Positions 33,082-41,991 of a stretch of DNA of 44,607 nucleotides are shown here, piece after piece. Each line of letters opens with the position of its first letter. Within the stretch, counting starts at the first letter, position 1. Made by a program: the position numbers and the translations under genes. The notes under the pieces were generated by a model that searched no databases, had not been told where the DNA came from, and worked only from the letters and a program-made list of their open reading frames with translations. Location: positions 1 to 44,607 of the forward strand of contig WFRR01000032.1 of NCBI GenBank assembly GCA_015486375.1, given 5' to 3'. The DNA comes from Thiotrichaceae bacterium (lineage in GTDB: Bacteria > Pseudomonadota > Gammaproteobacteria > Thiotrichales > Thiotrichaceae).

Positions 33082-34458
33082 CTACGGAACTACTTGATTA
33101 ATTTCAAGAACAATGCTTTCACCCATTTTTACAGGACTATATTCAATAAATAAATCGCCTGTTTGTGCGCGAGGCTGCCCTGTTAATGAAACTCGTGCGC
33201 CCACTTTAACTTCTGTAAAAGCAGAAATACGCATTTGCGGCATCATCGCCATACTGTCATCTAAAGTCAATTCCAATGGTAAATCCTTAACCTGTTTACG
33301 CGCAGCCGCTAACGGCATAGGTGGTCCAGTAACGGCTTTAGCATAAATAAACACCGTATCATCAGGTTTAACTGAGGCTTTAAGTGCTTCTGATAATATG
33401 ACTTTCACTCGAATACCTTTATTAGCAACTTCATCATTATTAGGCGTTTGAATGACTGCACTTGGCACTACTGGAGCTAGAACATTCGCTTGGGCTGCTG
33501 CACTTGGCACTACTGGAGCTGGAACATTAACTTGAGCGGTTGCACTGGGTATTGTTGGAGGCGGAATAGGTGTTTGGGCAATCGTGCTAGGTGGTGCTGT
33601 CACCGCTGGATTAGTGCCATTGGCACGCGCAATTAAGGCGGTCACTTCTTTATAGTCCTCAGAATCAAGGACGAGCATTGTTTGCAATTTTTTCCAAAGA
33701 TTGACTGCTTCAGGCTTAGCCCCCCGTTGTTCGGCTGCCATACCCGCTAACCACAAACCCATCATATCATTGGGATCAACTTGTAATGCTTGCTTAATTA
33801 AGCTTTCGGGTCTACCTGTCAAACGACCTTGAGAAATCGTTGCTAAAGCATCCGCTAAGGGTAATAAAATTTCAGGGTCATTAGGCTTATATTTATTAGC
33901 AGATTCATAAGCTTGCACGGCATCACTATGACGACGCATTACCATATAAGTACGCCCTAACATAAACCAACCTTTAGCATTATTAGGCTCAGATTTTAAC
34001 TTATCTTCTAAGCTCTTTACCATTTTATCAATGGAAGCCAGTTGCTTTTGTTGCTTGGCTGATAAATCTCCTGCTGTGACTTCTGACTCAGAGATGGCTT
34101 CGAAACTACCCCATTGAGAGTACAATCCGATCGCTAAAATAGGAATCAAAAGAGTCATGATGATGGCACTACTCTTTTGACCTAACCCGCCACTTCTGCT
34201 GCGGGTATTTGTTTGTGTTTCCTCATCTTGCAAGTCTTGATACAAAGCATCTTCTAACTCTAAACGTGAAGCTTTATAAGCAATTTCTTCAATATTTCCT
34301 TGTTTGAATTCTGCTTCTAATTCTGCTAATCGTTGTTTAGCAATACTAATATTTTGTTCACGACGGTCATCTTGCAAAACTGAAGTTTGACGCAACAAGG
34401 GCGGTAAAATAAACGCAAATGCTAACGCAATGAGAGCAATACTAATTATCCAAAACAT
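33082..34458 (-). CDS. ccmI: Cytochrome c maturation protein CcmI
   Basis: A 458-aa apocytochrome-holding subunit of the heme lyase. Two N-terminal membrane helices (about 1-20 and 96-116) flank a cytoplasmic coiled coil. A periplasmic TPR region follows (GWFMLGRTYMVMRRHSDAVQAYESA, about 163-187), then a Pro/Ala-rich linker of 14-residue repeats (about 290-335), and a C-terminal beta domain ending EINQVVP. It overlaps ccmH by 1 nt and is the last gene of ccmCDEFGHI. Confidence 0.92.
   Translation of the reverse strand: MFWIISIALIALAFAFILPPLLRQTSVLQDDRREQNISIAKQRLAELEAEFKQGNIEEIAYKASRLELEDALYQDLQDEETQTNTRSRSGGLGQKSSAIIMTLLIPILAIGLYSQWGSFEAISESEVTAGDLSAKQQKQLASIDKMVKSLEDKLKSEPNNAKGWFMLGRTYMVMRRHSDAVQAYESANKYKPNDPEILLPLADALATISQGRLTGRPESLIKQALQVDPNDMMGLWLAGMAAEQRGAKPEAVNLWKKLQTMLVLDSEDYKEVTALIARANGTNPAVTAPPSTIAQTPIPPPTIPSATAQVNVPAPVVPSAAAQANVLAPVVPSAVIQTPNNDEVANKGIRVKVILSEALKASVKPDDTVFIYAKAVTGPPMPLAAARKQVKDLPLELTLDDSMAMMPQMRISAFTEVKVGARVSLTGQPRAQTGDLFIEYSPVKMGESIVLEINQVVP
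33458..33583 (-). repeat. 42-nt (14-aa) tandem repeats inside ccmI
   Basis: Three consecutive 42-nt units (33458-33499, 33500-33541, 33542-33583) encode AAQANVLAPVVPSA, TAQVNVPAPVVPSA and IAQTPIPPPTIPSA. The first two differ at few bases, so that copy is recent. The units lie in the linker between the TPR region and the C-terminal domain. Confidence 0.85.
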
Positions 34459-34958
34459 TATTTCACTTCCTTATCTTGATGATTATCAGTATCTAATAAT
34501 TTTTTCATTTTATTTCGTTGTGTACTACCTAAAGTGCTACTGGCCTGTTTACGGGTATGACGTAATACAAAAAATAAAACAATAAAGCCTAATAATAATA
34601 GAATAAAAGGACCTGCCCATAAGAGTATCGTTGAACTTTTTACAGGCGGTTTATACAAGACAAAGTCACCATAGCGTTGTATAAGAAAATCTTTTATTTC
34701 AGTTTCTTGCATATTTTTTTCAATGATCATTTTATAAACTTCATCACGTAAATCTTTTGCTAACTCTGCATTAGAAGCAGCAAGATTTTCATTTTGACAA
34801 ACCAGACAACGTAATTCATAGATAAGTTGATTATAAAGGGCTTTTTGCTCAGGCTTTTCAAATGAACGTACCTCAATACCTGCATAAGCAAGGTTATTAA
34901 TTGCAGGTACAGCCATAAAAAATGAAAAGCTAATAATAATTAAATAAAGTCGTTGCAT
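34458..34958 (-). CDS. ccmH: Cytochrome c maturation protein CcmH (CcmL type)
   Basis: A 166-aa membrane-anchored thiol protein that reduces apocytochrome CXXCH. It has a signal peptide (MQRLYLIIISFSFFMA), the redox motif LRCLVCQNENLAASNAELAKDLR and a C-terminal membrane helix. The start at 34958 is preferred because AAGGG lies eight bases upstream and the signal peptide begins there; the longer frame overlaps ccmG. It is 4 bp from ccmG. Confidence 0.93.
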   Translation of the reverse strand: MQRLYLIIISFSFFMAVPAINNLAYAGIEVRSFEKPEQKALYNQLIYELRCLVCQNENLAASNAELAKDLRDEVYKMIIEKNMQETEIKDFLIQRYGDFVLYKPPVKSSTILLWAGPFILLLLGFIVLFFVLRHTRKQASSTLGSTQRNKMKKLLDTDNHQDKEVK

Positions 34959-34962
34959 GGCT

Positions 34963-35493
34963 TTAGCCCTTTTCCGCTCGAAGTTGATCAACCATAGGTT
35001 TTAAGACCTTTTCCACGGCTGCTTGGTCAATAGGACCTGTAAATTTATAACGAATAATACCTTTTTTATCCATAATAAAACTTTCGGGAACACCATAAAC
35101 GCCAAAGTCAATACCAACTCTTCCATCTAAATCAACTGCAATCACCTTATAAGGGTTACCGTGTTGTGCCAACCATACTTTAGCATCAGGAGATTCATCT
35201 TTATAGTTTAGTCCCAATACCGTAAGTTGATTATCTTTAATAAACTGTGTTAAAACAGCATGTTCTGCTCGACAAGATACACACCATGAAGCCCATACAT
35301 TCAGTACCCAGACCTGACCCCGTAAGTCTTCAGGCTGAATACGTTTAGTCGGATCATATAACTGCGGTAGATTAAACGCAGGAACAGGTTTACCCACTAG
35401 CGGCGAAGGAATCTTACGTGGGTCATTGCTTAAACCGAAATACAATAAAACAACTAATAGTGCAAAAATTCCCAGCGGTATATAACGAATCAT
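34963..35493 (-). CDS. ccmG: Thiol:disulfide interchange protein CcmG/DsbE
   Basis: A 176-aa membrane-tethered thioredoxin that supplies reductant for heme ligation. One N-terminal helix is followed by a thioredoxin fold with the active site NVWASWCVSCRAEH. The family insert and the cis-Pro loop GVPESFIMD are present. It overlaps ccmF by 4 bp (ATGA). Confidence 0.94.
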   Translation of the reverse strand: MIRYIPLGIFALLVVLLYFGLSNDPRKIPSPLVGKPVPAFNLPQLYDPTKRIQPEDLRGQVWVLNVWASWCVSCRAEHAVLTQFIKDNQLTVLGLNYKDESPDAKVWLAQHGNPYKVIAVDLDGRVGIDFGVYGVPESFIMDKKGIIRYKFTGPIDQAAVEKVLKPMVDQLRAEKG

Positions 35494-37448
35494 GTTTGCA
35501 CGCCTTTCATTGTGGTAACAGTCGATTTTCTTTTGCGTCGATTCAAACGACGATAACGCCTATCAAACGCTGCAAATAAACCACCAATACCCATAAAAAT
35601 TGCACCTAGCCAAATCCAACGAATAAAGGGTTTATATTGAATCCGTAAACTCCATGCACCTTTATCACCGAGTGGTTCACCCAGTGCTACAAATAAATCA
35701 CGGAATATACCTGCATCAATACCTGCCTCAGTCATTGGCATGGTTTGAACGCGATAGATACGTTTTTCAGGTTGTAAAACAGTCACTAATTTACCATTTT
35801 CTGTGATTTTAACCTTGCCTTGGTAAGCCGTATAATTAGGCCCTTCAACCTCAGTCACGCCTTCAAAGGTAAATAGGTATTCATTCACTTTATAACTTGT
35901 ACCTTTTTCAACTCGAATATCTTCTTCAACATTATAGATAGAGACAAGAGTAATTCCTGTAAAGGTAATTGCTAAACCAATATGCGCGAGCATCGCTCCC
36001 CATGTTGTGCCTGACATTTTAAAGGGTGAACGTTTGAGACGTAATACCCACATTAAGGCAGTAAAGGCAACCCAAGCTGCCATTAGTAAGCCCATAAAAG
36101 ACAAACCATCAAAAGATGGCGCGTAAATCAGCGGTAAAATAGTTGCTGCAACTAGAGCAAAGATTAAAGGTAACCATAGCTTGCCTTGTAAGCGTGACCA
36201 ACGATCACTTTTCCAACGTAAGACAAAACCAAAGCCCATCACAATCACTAAAACGACCGCTAATGGCACCATAATCATATTGAAATAAGGCGGGCCTACT
36301 GAAATCTTACCAATCGCCAGTGCATCACTAATCAGCGGAAACAATGTACCCAATAAGACAGCAGCGGTCATAACCACCAATATAATATTATTGCTTAGTA
36401 AAGCAGTTTCTTTCGATAAGGTTTCAAATTTGGCTGTGGATGAGAGTTTAGCGGCTCGCATACTGAACAATGTTAGTGAAGAGCCGACGACTAAGATTAA
36501 AAAGATTAAAATAAATAAACCGCGTTCGGGATCACTCGCAAAAGCATGAACCGAAGTTAGTACTCCTGAACGAACGAGGAACGTGCCTAATAAACTTAAA
36601 GAGAAGGCACTAATGGCTAATAGAATCGTCCATGCTTTAAACATGCCTCGTTTTTCAGTCACGATTAATGAGTGCATCAAAGCTGTACCGACTAACCAAG
36701 GTAATAAGGAAGCATTTTCAACAGGATCCCAAAACCACCAACCACCCCAGCCTAGCTCATAATATGCCCACCAGCTTCCTAGTGCGATGCCTATAGTAAG
36801 AAAGACCCAAGCAATATTTGTCCACGGACGTGACCAACGCGCCCATGCGGCATCTAATTTACCACTGATCATTGCCGCAACAGCAAAGGCAAAAGCAACT
36901 GAAAAACCAACATAACCCATATACAACATAGGGGGATGAATGGCTAAACCAAAATCTTGTAAGAGTGGATTTAGATCACGTCCATCGGCTTGCATTGGAA
37001 TGCGATCAAAAGGATTTGAGGTCATTAATACAAACAGTAAAAATCCCACTGCGATTAAACCCATGACGCTTAAAATACGCGATAACATCACCGCAGGAAT
37101 ACTGCGACTAAACATCGCAATTGCTAATGCCCATGTGGATAATATCAATACCCAAAGTAATAAAGAACCTTCATGTGCGCCCCAAACAGCAGAGACTTTA
37201 TACACCAGCGGTAGCGCGGAATTAGAGGTTAATACGACATATTTAACACTAAAGTCATTGGTGACAAACGCATAGACTAAACAAGCAAAAGAGATGGCAA
37301 CAAATATCCATTGTGCAACCACCGCAGGTTTCGCTAATGCCATATAGTTAGCATTATTACGTGCTGCACCATACATCGGTAAGACACCTAATATCAGTGC
37401 CATCACGAAGGCTAAAATCAGAGAAAAGTGACCAATTTCTGGAATCAT
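35490..37448 (-). CDS. ccmF: Heme lyase subunit CcmF
   Basis: A 652-aa polytopic protein that ligates heme from holo-CcmE to apocytochrome. The WWD heme-handling motif WGGWWFWDPVENASLLPW (about 236-253) is intact, and about 14-15 membrane helices are visible with a periplasmic domain near the C terminus. It overlaps both ccmE (ATGA) and ccmG, giving tight coupling within ccmCDEFGHI. Confidence 0.96.
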   Translation of the reverse strand: MIPEIGHFSLILAFVMALILGVLPMYGAARNNANYMALAKPAVVAQWIFVAISFACLVYAFVTNDFSVKYVVLTSNSALPLVYKVSAVWGAHEGSLLLWVLILSTWALAIAMFSRSIPAVMLSRILSVMGLIAVGFLLFVLMTSNPFDRIPMQADGRDLNPLLQDFGLAIHPPMLYMGYVGFSVAFAFAVAAMISGKLDAAWARWSRPWTNIAWVFLTIGIALGSWWAYYELGWGGWWFWDPVENASLLPWLVGTALMHSLIVTEKRGMFKAWTILLAISAFSLSLLGTFLVRSGVLTSVHAFASDPERGLFILIFLILVVGSSLTLFSMRAAKLSSTAKFETLSKETALLSNNIILVVMTAAVLLGTLFPLISDALAIGKISVGPPYFNMIMVPLAVVLVIVMGFGFVLRWKSDRWSRLQGKLWLPLIFALVAATILPLIYAPSFDGLSFMGLLMAAWVAFTALMWVLRLKRSPFKMSGTTWGAMLAHIGLAITFTGITLVSIYNVEEDIRVEKGTSYKVNEYLFTFEGVTEVEGPNYTAYQGKVKITENGKLVTVLQPEKRIYRVQTMPMTEAGIDAGIFRDLFVALGEPLGDKGAWSLRIQYKPFIRWIWLGAIFMGIGGLFAAFDRRYRRLNRRKRKSTVTTMKGVQT

Positions 37449-37891
37449 TGTGCTTTCTCCTGTTTAGCATCCTGTATGGCTTTCATGGTGTCAGCGATTT
37501 CTGGTGGTATATATTTTTCATCGTGTTTTGCTAATACTTCTTCAGCCAAGAAAATACCATCCTTTTGTAAACGACCTTTAGCCACTGTGCCTTGCCCCTC
37601 CTTGAAAAGATCAGGCAAAATACCGTTATAACGTACAATCGTTTGAGCCTTTGTATCCGTCACCGTAAATTGTACTGCTAACTCTCCATCCTTACGGTTT
37701 AGGCTGCCTTTTTCGACCATGCCACCAATACGCATTAATTCCCCTACAGGGGCTTCGCCTGCGATAATTTGTGTCGGTGTATAAAAATAATTAAGGTTGC
37801 TACGTAAAGCGACGGTAATCAATGCAGCGGCTAAACCAACTGCAATAACCGCAAGTGCAACGAATAAAATACGTCTTTGTCTAGCTTTCAT
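37445..37891 (-). CDS. ccmE: Heme chaperone CcmE
   Basis: A 148-aa periplasmic heme chaperone with one N-terminal membrane helix (about 9-29) and a beta-barrel domain. The covalent heme-binding His and nearby Tyr lie in EEVLAKHDEKYIPPEI. The segment VRYNGILPDLFKEGQGTVAKG is characteristic. Its ATG overlaps the ccmD stop as ATGA. Confidence 0.95.
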   Translation of the reverse strand: MKARQRRILFVALAVIAVGLAAALITVALRSNLNYFYTPTQIIAGEAPVGELMRIGGMVEKGSLNRKDGELAVQFTVTDTKAQTIVRYNGILPDLFKEGQGTVAKGRLQKDGIFLAEEVLAKHDEKYIPPEIADTMKAIQDAKQEKAQ

Positions 37892-38058
37892 AATCGAGTT
37901 TTCTCTCTGCGAATCGTACGTTTAATCTGTTTGATTAAGCCTTTACGTTGAGACTTTAATACAAAAACTTCACCTAACATCAGTAGTAATGCCATACCCA
38001 TTGACATCCAAACATAGTAGCCAAAGCCACCCATTGAAAAGAATTCACTGATACTCAT
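37888..38058 (-). CDS. ccmD: Heme exporter accessory protein CcmD
   Basis: A 56-aa single-helix protein too short for most gene finders. It starts MSISEFFSMGGFGYYVWMS, the typical CcmD N terminus, has one membrane helix (about 14-34) and a strongly basic tail (QRKGLIKQIKRTIRREK). It overlaps ccmC by 4 bp and ccmE by ATGA, in the expected position. It helps release holo-CcmE from CcmABC. Confidence 0.9.
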   Translation of the reverse strand: MSISEFFSMGGFGYYVWMSMGMALLLMLGEVFVLKSQRKGLIKQIKRTIRREKTRL

Positions 38059-38807
38059 TGTTGACCTTCATTGCTACAGATTAGCCGTTTGACCCAAGTT
38101 GTGTGTTGTTCACGTTGTAAAATAATATTTTTAACCCGCATAAGAATAACCATAAAAGCAAACATCCAAAATCCTAATGCCGTTACTAACCAAGCAATAC
38201 GTATATTGCCTTCGACTTGACTCATTGAAGATTGCTGATGCAACGCGGCACATTGATTCGGATCAGGACAATTCACCGACCAAAAAATTATCGGAATTAA
38301 CACTAAACCCACGGTGGCTAGTAGCGCGGATGCGCGATCACTGCGGCGAGAATCATCAATGGCAGATTGTAATGCCATATAACCAATATAAAGAAAGAGT
38401 AAAATCAATTCTGTGGTCATACGTGGATCCCAATCCCAGTATGTTCCCCATGAAGTCTTTCCCCAAAATGCGCCTGTCCACAGGGTCAAAAAGGTAAAAA
38501 TTGCTCCTGTAGGTGCAGTGGCTGCCGCAAGCATATAGGCCAATCGAGTATTAAAAATTAAACCGATTAATGCCCAAAAAACTAAAACAGCATACAGCCA
38601 CATTGACATCCAAGCAGCGCCCACATGTACATATAAAATACGGTAATACTGTTTTTGATCCGTTAATAAATCAGGGGTTTGGAAAAAGCCCCAATATAAT
38701 CCCCCCATTATCAGTAAGAACGCCAAGCCTGCAAATACAGGCACTAATTTATGGGTTAAGGGATAAAATGTGGAAGGTGCTGAATATTTAAACCAATTAA
38801 TCTTCAC
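38055..38807 (-). CDS. ccmC: Heme-handling membrane protein CcmC
   Basis: A 250-aa six-helix protein that loads heme onto CcmE. The tryptophan-rich WWD motif is WGKTSWGTYWDWDPRMT (about 117-133), with flanking His residues in helices. It begins the ccmCDEFGHI run. A 161-bp AT-rich gap separates it from ccmB, so ccmAB may be a separate transcript. Confidence 0.95.
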   Translation of the reverse strand: MKINWFKYSAPSTFYPLTHKLVPVFAGLAFLLIMGGLYWGFFQTPDLLTDQKQYYRILYVHVGAAWMSMWLYAVLVFWALIGLIFNTRLAYMLAAATAPTGAIFTFLTLWTGAFWGKTSWGTYWDWDPRMTTELILLFLYIGYMALQSAIDDSRRSDRASALLATVGLVLIPIIFWSVNCPDPNQCAALHQQSSMSQVEGNIRIAWLVTALGFWMFAFMVILMRVKNIILQREQHTTWVKRLICSNEGQQ

Positions 38808-38968
38808 AACTTTCTAATTCTCTTTTTATTAAAAAAGATTGTTTTAAATCAATAAATCAATCACTTATAAATCTTTACAATTTTGAAAAAATATTTTTAC
38901 ATGAGTTGTGACCAAATTTTATTACACAATACTTAAAAATAACTTAATTTTTCTCAAAATACCCTCAT

Positions 38969-39637
38969 CTATTCCGATGAAATTCTCAATGCAGCCGCTG
39001 TTGCCCACGGAGTAAAAATCAAACTCAGCAACAGAAATGCCCCTAGCAACAATAAATAGGCTTGTGACTCGCCTTGCATCATACTGGCAGAAACTGCACC
39101 AGAACCATAAATTAATATAGGAATATAAAGGGGAAGAATCAATACAGCGATTAAAATCCCCCCACCTCGCAAGCCCAGTGTTAACGCTGCACCAATTGCG
39201 CCTAATAAACTTAAAATGGGTGTACCTAATAAAATTGATAACACCATAATCAAAATAGCGTGGTTATCTAAGTGATATTGCAAGCCAACTAAAGGCGCAA
39301 TCAGTACCAAGGGCAAGCCTGTCAACAACCAATGTGCAAAAACTTTTGCTAGCACTATAACGGTTAATGGCTGTGAACTAATTAACATTTGTTCTAATGT
39401 ACCGTCTTCATAATCACTGGAAAATAAGCGTTCCAGCGCCAACATAGAAGCCAGTAAAGCAGCAACCCAAACAATATCAGGAGCAATTTTTTGTAATACA
39501 GCTTTGTCAATTCCTGCACCTAACGGGAATAAACTAATTACAATAATAAAAAAAAATAAGGCGCTGAGTACATCCGTTTTACGTCGCATCGCAAGCGTTA
39601 AATCGCGAATGAGCAAGGTCTTAAAGATTGTAAACAT
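38969..39637 (-). CDS. ccmB: Heme exporter ABC permease CcmB
   Basis: A 222-aa membrane protein with six helices and the family's LERLFSSDYEDGTLEQMLIS cytoplasmic loop, which contacts the ATPase. With CcmA and CcmC it releases holo-CcmE. It is separated from ccmA by 30 bp. Confidence 0.94.
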   Translation of the reverse strand: MFTIFKTLLIRDLTLAMRRKTDVLSALFFFIIVISLFPLGAGIDKAVLQKIAPDIVWVAALLASMLALERLFSSDYEDGTLEQMLISSQPLTVIVLAKVFAHWLLTGLPLVLIAPLVGLQYHLDNHAILIMVLSILLGTPILSLLGAIGAALTLGLRGGGILIAVLILPLYIPILIYGSGAVSASMMQGESQAYLLLLGAFLLLSLIFTPWATAAALRISSE

Positions 39638-39667
39638 CGTGACTATTTCCTAAGATTGAACACACAG

Positions 39668-40285
39668 TTAAGCATCCAAGCGCAGGCGATTTGCACCTGA
39701 AGTTAACGCTACTTCTTGATGGGTCGTTAAAATTAACATGCCACCTTTATCAATATGTTGCTGCATAATTGACTGCAATAAGTCCACAGCATTCACGTCT
39801 AAAGCACTAAAGGGTTCATCTAAAATCCACAGTGGCGATTGAGACAGTAATAAGAAGGCTAGACTGGCGCGTTTTTTTTGTCCTTGTGACAAAACTTGGG
39901 TCGGTAGATCTTCATAACCCGATAAACCGATTTGCTCCAATGCATCCCAATAGTGTTTTTCAGTATATTTTAAGCCTTGCAAACAAGACTGAATATGCAG
40001 ATTTTCTAACGCATCTAAATCACCTTTTAAGGCATTATGATGCCCCATCCATGTTAGATTCTGCCGATATTCTTCTGCAATTTTTTCAATGCTTTGGCTG
40101 TTCCAATAAATTTTTCCTTCATCAACATGACGTAACATAGCTAACGTTCGCAGTAATGTGGTTTTTCCACAGCCATTACGCCCTTCAATTAGCATCAATT
40201 CACCTGATTGCAATTGAAAATTTACCTGTTGAAATAATAAACGCTCGCCTCGACGGCAGGCGATTTGCTTGGCCTGTAAAATCAT
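39668..40285 (-). CDS. ccmA: Cytochrome c biogenesis ATPase CcmA
   Basis: A 205-aa ABC ATPase. Walker A is EGRNGCGKTTLLRTL (about 34-48), the signature loop LSQGQKKRASLA (about 133-144), Walker B LWILDEPFSALD and the switch His in LTTHQE. It powers release of holo-CcmE. It is the first gene of the long minus-strand block and divergent from the SDR gene. Confidence 0.95.
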   Translation of the reverse strand: MILQAKQIACRRGERLLFQQVNFQLQSGELMLIEGRNGCGKTTLLRTLAMLRHVDEGKIYWNSQSIEKIAEEYRQNLTWMGHHNALKGDLDALENLHIQSCLQGLKYTEKHYWDALEQIGLSGYEDLPTQVLSQGQKKRASLAFLLLSQSPLWILDEPFSALDVNAVDLLQSIMQQHIDKGGMLILTTHQEVALTSGANRLRLDA

Positions 40286-40404
40286 GCGGGGGATGATAAC
40301 AGAGACTTCCTGCCAATTACTGAAATAATTTTTTTACTGAACTGACTACAAACGGTACACTGCACCACTTTGATTGGTCAGATGTATACAGTGGAGTCTC
40401 CAAA

Positions 40405-41187
40405 ATGATAGGTAATGATTTACTTGATTATGTCCCTGAGGATAATTATCTAAAAGAGCGGGTTATTTTAGTAACTGGTGCTGGTTCAGGCTTGGGGGCA
40501 GTATTAGCTAAATCTTATGCACGTTTTGGGGCAACTGTGATTTTACTGAGCAAAACGATTGGAAAATTAGAAAAGGTCTACGATGAAATTGTCGCAGCAG
40601 GCTATCCTGAACCCATTATTCATCCTTTAGATTTAGAAGGCGCACACGGTGGACACTATGAAGAATTAGTTGAAGCCGTAGTAGAAAACTTAGGTCGTTT
40701 GGATGGTGTGGTTATTAACGCAGCTAACTTACCCACCTTTACCCCCTTTAAACATTATGAACCTGAATTATGGGGAAAAGTGATTCATTCCAATATGCAA
40801 GCTAACTATCTTTTATTACGTGCCTGTTTACCTGAATTAGAAAAATCGCCTGATCCTGCCATTATTTTTTCTAGCCATGAATCCAATAAAGCTTACTTCG
40901 GTGCATTTGGGGTTGCTAAGGCAGGTTTAGATGCAATGTGTGATATTTTAGCGGATGAATATGATAGTGAAACCCAATTTATTCGCGTCAATCGTATTGA
41001 TACAGGACCGATTCGGACACAAATGCGTACACTTAATTTCCCTGGTGAAAATCCGAGTAGTGTTGTCCGTCCTGAAGCCTTAATTGGCGCATACCTATAT
41101 TTTATGGGATCAGATGCAGCTAAACGCACAGGTGAAAATATTAAGTTTGATCGCTTGGCAGCAGATGCGACATGGCAAGGTGAATAA
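40405..41187 (+). CDS. YciK-like short-chain dehydrogenase, catalytic Tyr missing
   Basis: A 260-aa SDR aligned end to end with YciK. The NAD(P) loop VTGAGSGLGAVLAKSYARFGA (split in meaning at GAGSGLG) is intact, as is the INAAN element. At the YXXXK active site the sequence reads GAFGVAKAG, so the Lys (172) is kept while the Tyr is Phe168 (codon TTT at 40906-40908). It may bind a dinucleotide without acting as a normal dehydrogenase. GGAG precedes the ATG. cmoA begins 19 bp later. Confidence 0.8.
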   Translation: MIGNDLLDYVPEDNYLKERVILVTGAGSGLGAVLAKSYARFGATVILLSKTIGKLEKVYDEIVAAGYPEPIIHPLDLEGAHGGHYEELVEAVVENLGRLDGVVINAANLPTFTPFKHYEPELWGKVIHSNMQANYLLLRACLPELEKSPDPAIIFSSHESNKAYFGAFGVAKAGLDAMCDILADEYDSETQFIRVNRIDTGPIRTQMRTLNFPGENPSSVVRPEALIGAYLYFMGSDAAKRTGENIKFDRLAADATWQGE

Positions 41188-41206
41188 TCCTGCTAATAAA
41201 GATTCA

Positions 41207-41947
41207 ATGATGGAATCTGACTCTTCTAAGGATACTTTGTTTGCTAACCCACATAATCAACTGGTTGATTTTGCCTTTACAGACGCAGTCGCAGATGTTT
41301 TTCCCGATATGATTCGTCGTTCTGTCCCCGGTTATGATGCAGTGATTGCTTTGTTAGGCGTGATTGCACGGCAATATATTCAGCCCAATAGCCATGTTTA
41401 TGATCTGGGTTGTTCATTAGGTGCATCGACTTTATCTATGTGTCAACAGGTGCAAGATAGCAGTGTGCAGTTTATTGGCGTTGATAATTCTGTGGCAATG
41501 ACACAGCGTTGTGAAAAAGTTTTACAACGTCATGCTCCTAGTGCCAATATTGTGATTCATTGTGCTGATATTGAAACAATCGACATCAATAATGCCTCTC
41601 TGGTTGTTATTAATTTTACCCTACAGTTTTTACCCGAATCTCAACGTTTAACACTATTAAAAAAGGTTTACGCAGGTTTGCAGAAAGGGGGCGCATTAGT
41701 ACTTTCAGAAAAACTTAGCTTTCCAAAGCAAGCAGAGCAACATCAGTACACTAAACTGCATTATGAATTTAAACGAGCCAATGGTTATAGTGAATTAGAA
41801 ATTAGCCAAAAACGTTCGGCATTGGATCAAGTCATGATTCCTGATAGTTTAGAGACTCACTTTGAACGCTTAAAACAAGCAGGATTTAGTGATGTATCAC
41901 AATGGTTTCAAAGCTTCAATTTCGTTTCTTTATTAGCGATTAAGTAA
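41207..41947 (+). CDS. cmoA: Carboxy-S-adenosyl-L-methionine synthase CmoA
   Basis: A 246-aa enzyme that makes carboxy-SAM from SAM and prephenate for tRNA wobble uridine modification (cmo5U34). KDTLFANPHNQLVDFAFTD, VFPDMIRRSVPGYD and the SAM loop VYDLGCSLGASTLS match CmoA. The start at 41207 places KDTLF where it lies in the Escherichia coli protein; the open frame upstream overlaps the SDR gene. cmoB follows after 44 bp. Confidence 0.95.
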   Translation: MMESDSSKDTLFANPHNQLVDFAFTDAVADVFPDMIRRSVPGYDAVIALLGVIARQYIQPNSHVYDLGCSLGASTLSMCQQVQDSSVQFIGVDNSVAMTQRCEKVLQRHAPSANIVIHCADIETIDINNASLVVINFTLQFLPESQRLTLLKKVYAGLQKGGALVLSEKLSFPKQAEQHQYTKLHYEFKRANGYSELEISQKRSALDQVMIPDSLETHFERLKQAGFSDVSQWFQSFNFVSLLAIK

Positions 41948-41991
41948 CACTACTGTCACCTCATTTACCACACAGAACTTTTTAGAAAAAT

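Noticed and set aside
34963-35493. CcmG active site CVSC without Pro as an anomaly
   Set aside because: CVSC is, to my knowledge, a common variant of this site in gammaproteobacterial CcmG.
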